Of a stretch of DNA of 64,000 bases, positions 54,706-64,000 are shown in pieces. Source of the stretch: Calvatia gigantea (taxonomy: Eukaryota; Basidiomycota; Agaricomycetes; Agaricales; Lycoperdaceae). The notes under the pieces were generated by a model that saw only the letters and a list, made by a program, of their open reading frames with translations, made no database searches and was not told the origin of the DNA. Location of the stretch: the NCBI GenBank assembly GCA_025093985.1, contig JACAAK010000010.1, positions 335,501 to 399,500 on the forward strand, read 5' to 3'. The position numbers and the translations under genes are program-made. Position 1 is the stretch's first letter, and every line of letters starts with the position of its first letter.

Positions 54706-56708
54706 ATGTTTTCAATTTTTCTAGTCTTCCTTCTGAGGTTCTGGGCTGCTGCCGATCTGAGCCTCGTGGAGCGAAACAACACATCTGGCCTCGTCTATAT
54801 GAACAACGGTAATTTCCAGTTGAACGGCAGGTGCGTCGTTCTCTCTAATGGGCCTCATACCCCACTAAATCCCCGGACAGATTTTTCAGCTTCTATGGAA
54901 CCAACGCCTACTGGATCCACATGACCACCGACGACGACATGGACCTGACATTCCGGAGTATTGCTACTGCCGGCTTCAAGGTCGTCCGCACCTGGGCCTT
55001 CAACGATGTCTCTGTTAGGCCAGCATCGGGTCCCTATTTTCAGGCATGTTCTATTGGTCCTTTCCCCATTTTTACGGTGCATTTACTCTTCAAAAGATTA
55101 TAAATGGCACTCAGGCATTCATCAACAACGGAACAGACGGTCTTCAGAGGCTTGACGAAGTTGTTGCCACGGCCGACAAGTATGGAATCAAATTATTGCT
55201 TACCCTCACGAACAACTGGAACCCCGAGCGCCCGATGCCGACTACGGCCTGGAACCGCCGGACGAGCACTGACGATCTTCCGCGAGGGTACCTCGGGAAC
55301 GACTATGGTACGTTTCACGCGGTGGTGTTGTGTCTGGAAAGTGCTGAGCTGCCCACAGGCGGCATGGATCTATACGTTCGCAACTTCCACCCGGGTGGAA
55401 CACACGATCTATTCTACACAGACCGAACCATCATCGATGCCTTCAAGAACTACCTTGCTCAGGTGGTACCCCGGTATGCTGCGCACCCGGCAGTTCTCGG
55501 ATGGGAATTGGGGAATGATTTGCGTTGCTCGTCAACCCTCCCTGCATCCTCGAACTGCAACACAATGACAATCACCAATTGGACTGCAGAGATATGTTGG
55601 TCCTTCAATGTTGACTACAATTGTTCGTGTCTAACCTAGACATCCTAGCGGGTTACGTGAAACAACTCGATCCTCGTCATCTCGTCACCGCAGGGTGCGT
55701 TCTCGTTTTAATCGCATACGGAGCCAATGTTAGTGCTGACCGTGTCTCAGTGACGGCGGCTTCTATTGCCTTCAATGCACCAAGTTGTTCGCCAAACAAT
55801 TCACGCACCCCAACCCTGCTCTCTCAGGCCCGTCGTTCGACGGCTCGTATGGCGTAGATACCGAGGACATCTTGGCTATCCCTGGCATCGATTTCGGATC
55901 CTTGTAAGCTTCTGTCTGTGATGGTGCGAATCATCGCTGATGGCTTTGCAGTCAACTTTTCCCTGATCAAATCGACTATTTCCCCGCACGAAGCATTGGC
56001 TTTGCTGTCAGGGCCATCGGTGATGGTGGTCGATGGGTTGGGGTCCACTCCACCACTGCAGCTTTGTATATTTCTCGCAACGTCTTACCCATCGTAAAGG
56101 AGTGTAATTTCTCGTTTAATTTCCTAGGGGAGGCAAGCCGGAGGTTCTCACAGCCGCTTCAATCATCACCAAGGAACACTATTCGTCATTTGTTCCTTTC
56201 AATTCAAGCACTCGTTTGCCTGAAGGGGCCCCTTGTGGTAAGACTATGGTTGAACTCCCGCGCCTGTCGCTTAATGTTCCTTCATCAAGCCGGAGTCGAA
56301 AACTTCCAGGCAGATTTCGCATTCACGGCCTGGGCGACCTGTAAGCCACGCATGTATCGCTTTTGTCTTGTCGTTCTAACTGGACCTCGTCTATTCCAAG
56401 CTGCGATTAGCGGGAACATCGGTGGTGTCTTGGAGTATCAGGTGAGGAATTGGTGTCTCTTCGCGTGGGCGGGCTCCTGACTGTATATATCGCCAGTGGC
56501 TCCAAGAGGGTTTGACCAGCCATGGGACGACTAACGCAATCTGGGGCAAAAGAGCAATGACTGCGTCGCCTAATGACGGTGGCGGACAGTGAGATAATCT
56601 CGCTGCCTTTCTCATTCAACCATGTTTACTCTTACATTTTTTAGTTATAACGGCCCTGCTAACGGGCAAAATGCGATGCAATTCGCTGCAAATCTACCGC
56701 CCATTTAG
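54706..56708 (+). CDS. Secreted GH5_7 mannanase-like protein, block B copy
   Basis: This is a glycoside hydrolase family 5 protein closest in pattern to endo-1,4-beta-mannosidases. The start at 54706 gives a signal peptide, MFSIFLVFLLRFWAAADLSL. Exons in order: [172 protein letters not shown], ending NLPPI at 56706-56708. All frames join through short introns; the second has a GC donor (55044). Known active enzymes have NEP, FHLYP and a second catalytic Glu in VLEE; here these are NDL, FQLFP and VLTA. It is therefore probably not an active mannanase and may bind carbohydrate. Confidence 0.8.
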
Positions 56709-56949
56709 TGCATAATACACTCCTTCCTCTTCGAAACGATTTCTCCCGATACATACACCGTGTTTCACAACATTTTGTAAACTAGTATCGTTTTTGGATC
56801 CTTGTGATGCCCACGGACGATAAAACTCTCTGCTTATTTAGTTTCCGGTACTCTCCTACAACTTCACAAAATCAGAAAGGGTCCTGTTCAGGTACAAAGC
56901 CAATAATCACACACTCTAATAGACCCTAATCCATCAGGTCGACATCAGG
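56709..56949. other. 3' flank of the block B GH5-like gene
   Basis: Non-coding sequence. Up to about 56880 it matches the flank after block A (33919-34095). No gene was seen. Confidence 0.45.
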
Positions 56950-56951
56950 TA

Positions 56952-57504
56952 AGGTTGGCGACATCAGGAACACTCACCATCATGTAAGCAGCTTATGTAA
57001 GCGCCAAGAACGGCGAAATCCCCAGTTCCGGAAAATCCAAAAGTTTATTTTACATACCTGCTGCAACCTGTGATACCCAAACATATTTTGATACTCCTCG
57101 TGAGGCAACTGCACATTTTCAGGTAGTGATGTACAGTGGATGCGATGCTCCCTGCCCACCCAAATAGCCTCAAGACCTCCAAAGGCATGTGCACAGCCAC
57201 AAATACTCACGTGATTAGTATTACATAAGCGGCGAAACCTTTGGACCCATTTTTGACCCACCTGTTCTTTCATCGTCAAATCCATGAACTTGATGTTTTA
57301 TGGCATATAGTATGAAATAAAGATATCTCAATAACTCCATCAGTTTTTAAAGTTGAAACCTGGGAATTGTCCCAAGCTCTCCTCACTTCCCTTCCCAGGT
57401 GCTTTTTTGTTCATAAGGGGTTGGCTGGTGAAGTTGTTAAGTTGGGGTGTTTTGGGTAGAAATGCTTACATAAGGGGGTGAGTGTTCCTGATGTTTGCCA
57501 ACCT
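56952..57504. mobile_element. 553-bp TIR element at a TA site
   Basis: The ends are inverted copies of about 42 bp, with one short indel and few mismatches. The left end begins AGGTTGGCGACATCAGGAAC and the right end, reversed, reads AGGTTGGCAAACATCAGGAA. TA flanks both sides (56950-56951 and 57505-57506), as for Tc1/mariner-type insertions. A minus-strand frame of 101 codons inside (start MDLTMKEQVGQKWVQRF) is unrecognised and shows no transposase motif. A non-autonomous element is the likely reading. Confidence 0.75.
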
Positions 57505-57506
57505 TA

Positions 57507-58051
57507 ACGCCACCCGAAGCCCCTGAACCCCGCAAGGTAACCGGCCCTGCAGCGCGTTTTTATGCATGCTTTCACATACTTAGCCGCAGGAGCGACATTT
57601 TGAACAGTCACAAGAACGGCTCTGGGCGTCACAACAAGACAGCAGAAGGTGGTGACAGCTCATCCAGGTGTATACATTTGAGCAACGTGTGTGAAGCTGG
57701 CCTGCGGCCGCGGAGCTGGCGTTGATGTTGCTGAGAAGTTGTGAGCGTCAGATCTACTCAGTTGGTAAACTGTTTGCGAGAAGGCGCTCCGCCATTTGCA
57801 GAATGTCCAATCCTGGCCACGTTGATAAGAGAAACTCATAAACATCAAGAAACCCCGCAGAGGAGCTGACTGCAATCCGTTTTGATTTCACTTTCCAGGT
57901 TCATAAATTCAAAACTTTTGTGGAACAACCAATTTACAAGAGGTAGGGACCAGAAATCGGGAAGGGAGGCTCTGATGAATTCGTTAGAGGACGTGAGGGT
58001 GTATAGACCCAGGCGTGCAAAATGTTCAATCCAAGAGCAGCCAGGGCGTAA
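57507..58051. other. Spacer between the TIR element and block C
   Basis: No supported gene. It includes GC-rich sequence (57505-57720) unlike the AT-rich transposon nest. The last 120 bp is the 3' flank of the block C membrane gene. Confidence 0.35.
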
Positions 58052-60371
58052 TTAAGAAGAGGACGGAAGAACGTTTCCGGTAAGATCCGTGACAGCCTGA
58101 GCCAGTGACAAGTTCTCAGCGAACCTGCCATACGCATTCGCCACGGACTGTCAGAACAGACGTAGAAATTCAGCAATATTATCATACATGAGCTAACGGA
58201 AAGATCACGTACCTCGCGACGACTGAGGTAAAAGACCTTATCGTCCCAGTCCCGAGGTTTTTGGCCTTCTGCTGCATTCGCGGCTAACAGCGGCCTTGTA
58301 TCTGTAGGGTCGAAATCGTGCGCTTTCCCCTTGGCCATGACTAACACCGCGATGATGATAATCAAGGAAGAGAGGTTAATGAGCGTCATCGGCATCAGGA
58401 ATCCAATATGTTCGATCTCAGCGGACCAACCCACGACCTGGTAGGTCGCTATCCCTCCTACGGTGCGAATACACGAGGCCGGGGGCTCCTCAACCGTCGA
58501 ATAAATCAGTCGAATATATGCAGCCTGTGAGACGCCGTTCAGGCACGGAATAAAAGAAGTAACCTCGTAGACGAACCTCATACTCCAGCATGCCTTGGAT
58601 CATCGCCCCGTACAGCCGGAGATGTTGGGGTGTTCGATCATAGGGCTGTAACCCGAAAGACTTGACCGCAAAGGTGATGACAGATTCGGCGACCGCATTA
58701 GCTTCCCAATTCTGAGACTCATGGATGACGCCCCCTAGCGCTACCAGCGCCTGCTCTATCAATTGAGGGTACACGACAGGAGCAACCGAAGCTGGCTCCT
58801 TCAGGGAGAAGATGTTAGGTTGCGACCGGTAGGTTACCGGGAATATTGCAGGTTTTATCGGGGAGACGGTGCAGGTGATGTTCCCGATGGATTCTGTGTA
58901 ATTTGACCGTCCGCGCAAATAGACATAATAGGATTGTTCTTGCTGCGAATCCGGTAATGACTTACATGCCCAGTAGCCCAAACCATTATCGGCGTTGATG
59001 GAGACGAAGGTGAGGACGTCGTGGCTGTTGAGAACATCAGCTTGACCATCGCAGGTCCCATTGTACTGGAGAGCTAGCGTCGTCGTTTCGTCAATTACCC
59101 CAAATTTGATAGGGCTTTTCGTGTCGTAGATACAGGTGACGTTGCTGTTGAGACCTTGAAGGTCGAGAGTGTAATTGTATGAAAGCATCGCCGCTCTCGC
59201 TTGGGGGTCAGAGACAGGGGAGGTGCGAATCGTGTCGAAGGCAGGGACGCCGTTCGGACCTATCGGTAAGATGCCTCGGAGGGGTCCCAGGAAATGTAAA
59301 CCGTCTTCATTGCCAAGCTGGCTGAAGGTGAGGCTTTGCGAGTTGTTCGACAGGAGCGAAAGTATCTGTTAAAGGGCACATCAGGATTCATGAGCATCAG
59401 GATTCATGAGAGGGATTGAACTATTTGACCACTGACATTACCGCGACCCGATTCCAGAACATCCACCAACTGATTCTGACCTAGACAGCTAGTGTACGGG
59501 ATACCTTTAAAGGTCTGCAAAAACACGCGTCCGGGATCAGCCGATCGTTGGTGCTGTGGGGACACCCAGCTCACCTGCCAGTCACAATTGTTGGATAGGG
59601 GATGCGCGTCGAGGAATTGGACGCATTCACTGGCAGTTGATGAGAAGTTCAGTTCGGTTCCGGTGAGCGTGACCGTTTTATTGAACGGGGCCGGGGTTAG
59701 GAGACTCGTAGTGCTCGACGGGACAAAAGCGAAAGCACCAATGCAAGCCCCGACCAACACCACTGGCAACCATCTGTTTCGACCGAAAACAGCCTTCAGG
59801 TCTTTTATACCCCACGGCCAACTTTGGTACCTAAACGCTGATAACAACGAGACATGGAAGACAGTAACCTCGTCAGTGACTGCCACCCATTCCTGGGCGA
59901 AACGAATGACAGAGAAGGAGAAAAAGATATCGATAACCAGGCAGACGAGGCTACCGATTAGAGTGACGAAGAAGTTGGTGCTGTGAGGGTGGTCCGTCAC
60001 GACCCTTGCGAGGTGGTCGTTCATCTGGATGCCTTTCACGTGAAACACTACGCCCCAGAATATCCAAGGCCACGATAGCATGACGATGATCCCAGCCAAT
60101 AAAGAGATGTCATAGATCCTGCGGTCGACGGCGGAGGACTGCCACGCTGGTGGGTGTTGGGAGACATGAGCAGGACCACCATTGATATAAAGACTTCAAG
60201 CCTACCAGACCGTGAAGCAAGCCGCCCACCTTTGTCCTCGGATTCAGATGGGTTGTCTGTAGCTTTGCTAGGAGGTTCTGGGGAGGCACCTTTCGTTTCA
60301 GGCTCAGAGGTTTCGGGTCCACCGACGGTATTCGAAGTCGGAAGGTGGGGGAGCTGAGGTCTGGTATCCAT
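58052..60371 (-). CDS. Unrecognised multi-pass membrane protein, block C copy
   Basis: A paralogue of the block B gene with the same intron positions. The start at 60371 gives MDTRPQLPHLPTSNTVGG; a first intron (GTAGGC...CACCAG) joins to AWQSSAVDRRIYDISLLAG. Membrane segments: IIVMLSWPWIFWGVVFHV, FVTLIGSLVCLVIDIFFSF, WLPVVLVGACIGAFAFV and FLMPMTLINLSSLIIIIAVL. The large loop (SYNYTLDLQGL, LALQYNGTCDGQADVL, YYVYLRGRSNYTESIGNITC) has several N-glycosylation sequons. The C-terminal part has FDPTDTRPLLAANA and a last exon ending AVTDLTGNVLPSSS with a stop at 58052-58054. All exons are open, so this copy seems functional. It is more distant from block B than A is in the GH5-like neighbour, but in this gene the 3' half of A resembles C. 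Confidence 0.75.
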
Positions 60372-62657
60372 CGCCAGTGATTTCGAAGAGTCCCACTGCT
60401 GGTAATAGGGATCGGGGCACGGTTTGACGAGCGGCTCAGGTTTATAAGTGAGCTACATCTGGAGAATCTGGCTTGGCCCAGAACTAAGTTCTGTAGTTGC
60501 GCGGTGTCACACTTGAAGGCAACACCAGTAAATATATCTTAAAGCGCCTTTGGAGATGAATGGAAGCCTGTCAAAGATGAAAGGGCACGAGTGTTCCGCA
60601 TTGAGAGTCCATAGAGTAAACAAAGCCCACTCGAACACGAGAATTATGCGGGTCCGTCTCCCATAGTTTGGTCGTCCTATCCGAGGGCCCCCGCTTAGGC
60701 TTTGTAGGGTCAATTGTCAAAGTTTTGTCCACACAGAAGGGTAGAGCATTGGGGGTTGATAGCGTGGTTTGATGTAAATGAACGATCCCGGGTGAACCTT
60801 CCAGGACTGAGCGAAGCTTATGTTTAGAAGTCACCAGTGATTCGGACCCTGAAAGGTTCTGCTCATAAGCGTCACGCCCATTATGTTTGAACAGCAAGAA
60901 TGTGCCTTTCCTTTTACCTCTTTTCTGATGGCAATTACTATGAACATATTCTTGACAGGCACCATTCAAAAGAACTTTGCAACAAGATATCATAGGTTGA
61001 GAACTTCCCGCTATCAAACCTGTAACCGCTGCTTACAGATTCGCCCACGGTTGCGCATTTTCACGCCCAGATTCTTGCCAGTGATACGCGAGAAGAGCTT
61101 CGAGTCCACCACAAACAAAAGGAGTCTACTGAGCATATAGACGACGAGGTCTAGCATACCTATTTCAACTGGTTGCACAAACGCTAACTGCAGTTGACTA
61201 AGCCTCAAGGCCTCAAGATTTGTGTGACCGACTGGTGCCGAGCCAGGCCTCCGGAACCCAACAGATGCGGTGGCGATAGTCAAGACATTAACGCCCAAAC
61301 TCACCGCATATGAGATGGGGAGTAAGTAGAACAACTTAAAATGGATAGATGAAGACGTACATTAGCATTGGATATGGAAGTCCTGGCTTGATGAATGGCA
61401 GAAGTACGGTACGGTCCCGTGTAAGATCGAAGTGTTTCCCATGTCAGGTTCCCCCCAGCCCTAATACGACTTTCCACTCCCTCCCAAGTGTGCCGCCGAA
61501 CGGAGAACCAGTGAAGAGAAAGGCACCTGCGGTATTTTCGAAACGGCAGAAGTTTTGTGCAGGCGATCATTGACATCGATCATCGATCTTCCGCGTTACT
61601 GTGCGTGCGTCCTAATTATAAGGCCAGGCTATCGTATACCTCCCCTTATCCTGCAGCCGCCGAAACTAACATATGTTGGTTTGGGAGATGAAACAAAACC
61701 GAGGCTTGAGGCCTCGTCACGTTTCAAGCTTTTCAAGAGTCATCTGTGAGATGCAGGCTTTACATGGTTAGTCGGTGGAGAAACCTTGATGCTACCCGTG
61801 GGACCGAAGGCTCCCTGACATGCTTCTTCCAGAGAATATCGAGAGTAGCGCCCCAGCGCTCGTTGGTAACGTTCAGGCGCCAGGCTCGGCGTTGTGGAAA
61901 CCGAACCCGGCCAGACCTCTCTCTGCAGCTCGCTGGTGGGTACAAGCGCTACCTGTCAGAGGCTCAAAACCCTAATTCCCAATCGAGTTTCGGAGCGACG
62001 TGTTTGGCGTGTTTCTCCTTCTCGGAGTGACTGATTGACTGCTGAAGCGCTGAAGAACATTCCCAACTATTCCTCATCGGGGACCATCATACATTCATTG
62101 TCGCCCTCTGGCGTTCAATCCAGGGCGGTTGTGTTCCAAAATGAACGCGCTCGCTGTTGGAGGGGCGTAACGTGGTCCTACCAACATATTGTCGGCACTG
62201 AGCAAGCTATTTTCATTACCCAATACAGAGAGCCAGGAAGTCGATTGGGTAGAAACTAGAATCGTCGAATCCAAGCGGTGCGTATTCCCAAAGATGATAT
62301 TGTTTACCTCTTGGCTGTGACGCTCCGCAGCTCCGAACATGGGGAAGTAATGAGGCAAGAACCGCTCAACAAGCCAACCGCCGATGGCAGCTGAAATGAT
62401 GCTTTTTGACAGGTATGTAATTGGCAACACGAGGCAGGTTTGGGCGTTTAGAAATCGGGGCATGATCAAGGGAGATTGTAAGCGATTTGTTCTGAAGTAG
62501 AAAATGCCTCGTTTCATCCGAGCTTTTTTAATATCTGGTCTTCGAGCCAATAACGGAGGTTGGCGAAGGAGAACGTTCCCAGCGCTAGCCTCTCTGCCGA
62601 CAGCTTTTGCAAGGATATAAGTCGGTACATTCCTTAACAAACTTTGGCGTCCCCAGT
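60372..62657. other. Block C divergent intergenic region with minus-strand coding relics
   Basis: This lies between the block C membrane gene and GH5-like gene. Several minus-strand stretches look protein-like without forming a gene I can assemble: 61017-60571, 61334-61014 (FYLLPISYAVSLGVNVLTIA, hydrophobic), 61576-61301, 61945-61760 (LNVTNERWGATLDILWKKH) and 62470-62095 (IISAAIGGWLVERFLPHYF). They could be exons of one or two genes equivalent to the decayed third gene of blocks A and B. No function can be named. Confidence 0.4.
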
Positions 62658-64000
62658 ATGTCTGTACTTCTCCTAGTTCTCCTCCTCCAATTCTGGGTCG
62701 CTGCCAGCCAGAGCCTCGTCGGGCGAAACAACACATCTGGTTTCGTCTCTGTGAGTAACGGCAACTTCCAGCTGAACGGCAGGCAGGTTTATCCTTCGCG
62801 TTCCCGTGCTCACCATTAACTATCCAAGCAGATTCCTCCGTTTCTATGGAACCAATGCGTATTGGGTCCAAATGACTACGGATGATGATATGGATCTGAC
62901 GTTCCGGAGTATTGCTACTGCTGGCTTCAAGGTCGTTCGCACCTGGGCCTTTAACGATGTTCCTAGCAAACCAGCATCTGGACCCTATTTCCAGGTATGC
63001 TTTTATTGGTCCTTTCCCCTTCTCTTCACTTATTCGTTACAAGATTTTGAATGGGGGGAAGGCAGTCATCAACGATGGCGCCAACGGCCTTCAGCGGCTC
63101 GACAGGGTTGTCGCGGCTGCCGACAAGTATGGTATCAAACTGTTGCTTACCCTCACGAATAACTGGAACCCGGAACGCCCAATGCCCAGTACGGCGTGGA
63201 ACCGCCGCTCGAACACCGGCGAGCTTCCGCGAGGGTATCTCGCGAATGACTATGGTACTTTTCGCGAAATAGTGACTAGAATCATACTAACTCGCCTATA
63301 GGCGGCATGGATCTGTACGTTCGCAACTTCCACCCGGGTGGAACACACGATCTATTCTACACAGACCGAACCATCATCAACGCCTTTAAGAACTACCTTG
63401 CCAAAGTAGTGTCCCGGTATGCTACGCACTCCGCCATTCTTGGATGGGAGTTGGGGAACGATTTGCGCTGCTCGTCAACCCTCCCTGCATCCTCAAGTTG
63501 CAACACGAAAACGATTACTAATTGGACCGCAGAGATATGTGTGTCTCCTATCACTTTCCTCAGTTGTTCATGTCTAATCTGGACATCCTAGCGAGCTATG
63601 TAAAGCATCTTGACCCTCACCACCTTGTCACTGCGGGGTTTGTTCTTGTTTCAATCCCATATGGAGCCGACGTTGGTGCTGACCATGTATCAGTGATGGC
63701 GGTTTCTATTGCCTTCAATGCCCCAAGTTGTTCGCCAAAAAGTTTACGCATCCCAACCCTGCTCTCTCAGGCCCTTCGTTCGACGGCTCGTATGGCGTAG
63801 ACACCGAGGATATCTTGGCCGTTCCTCACATCGATTTCGGATCCTTGTACGCTTCTGCCTCTAGTCGTGCGAGTCATCGCTGACGCCTTCGCAGCCAACT
63901 CTTCCCAGATCAAACCGAGTACTTCCCCGCCCAGGGCGGTGACTTTGCTGTCAAGGCCATCGGTGATGGTGGTCGATGGATCGGGGTTCATTCCACCAGT
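62658..64000 (+). CDS. Secreted GH5_7 mannanase-like protein, block C copy (partial)
   Basis: The third paralogue, cut by the window end. The start at 62658 gives a signal peptide, [20 protein letters not shown]. The exons read [108 protein letters not shown], then IDFGS and a start of the next exon. The first intron donor is best read as GC (AG|GCAGGT at 62783), because the nearby GT would shift the frame away from RFLRFYG. NDL again replaces the NEP of active mannanases. It is more diverged from A and B than those are from each other. The nucleophile region lies outside the window. Confidence 0.78.

Overview
The window is nuclear DNA of a basidiomycete fungus, most probably an agaricomycete (mushroom-forming). 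The genes are cut by many short introns of about 45-80 nt. The White Collar-1 photoreceptor shows no C-terminal GATA zinc finger, as in basidiomycetes. There are also a mushroom-type tyrosinase, a DUF6699 protein, a DUF2235 hydrolase and expanded basidiomycete-type gene families. No rRNA, CRISPR array or convincing functional tRNA was seen.

Region 1 (about 1-23.5 kb) is a compact, conserved gene neighbourhood. In order it holds a mitochondrial dehydrogenase kinase (+), WC-1 (-), ribosomal protein L10/uL16 (-), mitochondrial ribosomal protein uS5m (-), a WDR24/Rtc1-like GATOR2 (SEACAT) subunit (-), a DUF6699 protein (+), a tyrosinase (-), a Skt5/Chs4-like chitin-synthase activator with a CaaX end (-) and a DUF2235 alpha/beta hydrolase (+). 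These serve metabolism, light sensing, translation, TORC1 signalling, pigment and wall synthesis, and show no common pathway. A 161-bp palindromic MITE lies upstream of the first gene.

Region 2 (about 23.6-64 kb) is a repeat-rich accessory region built around a block present three times in the same orientation: A (about 24.7-33.9 kb), B (about 48.8-56.7 kb) and C (about 58.0-64.0 kb, running off the end). Each block has a minus-strand gene for an unrecognised multi-pass membrane protein, a degraded stretch, and a divergent plus-strand gene for a secreted GH5_7 mannanase-like protein. The GH5-like proteins appear to lack the catalytic residues of active mannanases. Block A is dead: its membrane gene has two nonsense codons and a solo LTR with a perfect 5-bp target duplication, and its GH5-like gene is frameshifted. 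Blocks B and C look intact as far as they can be read. A roughly 300-bp tract in block A is almost identical to block B although the rest of that gene resembles C, which points to gene conversion.

Between blocks A and B (about 34-48.4 kb) sits a retrotransposon nest: solo LTRs with perfect target duplications, one nested in another; a truncated plus-strand Ty1/Copia relic; and a nearly complete minus-strand Ty1/Copia element with 408-bp LTRs that differ at about one position but with two disabling lesions in its reading frame. A 553-bp TIR element at a TA site separates blocks B and C, and a decayed piece of the DUF2235 gene lies after block A.

All exon boundaries were read by eye from frame, GT/GC...AG signals and family motifs. 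Outer coordinates of the conserved genes are fairly firm, internal splice sites less so.
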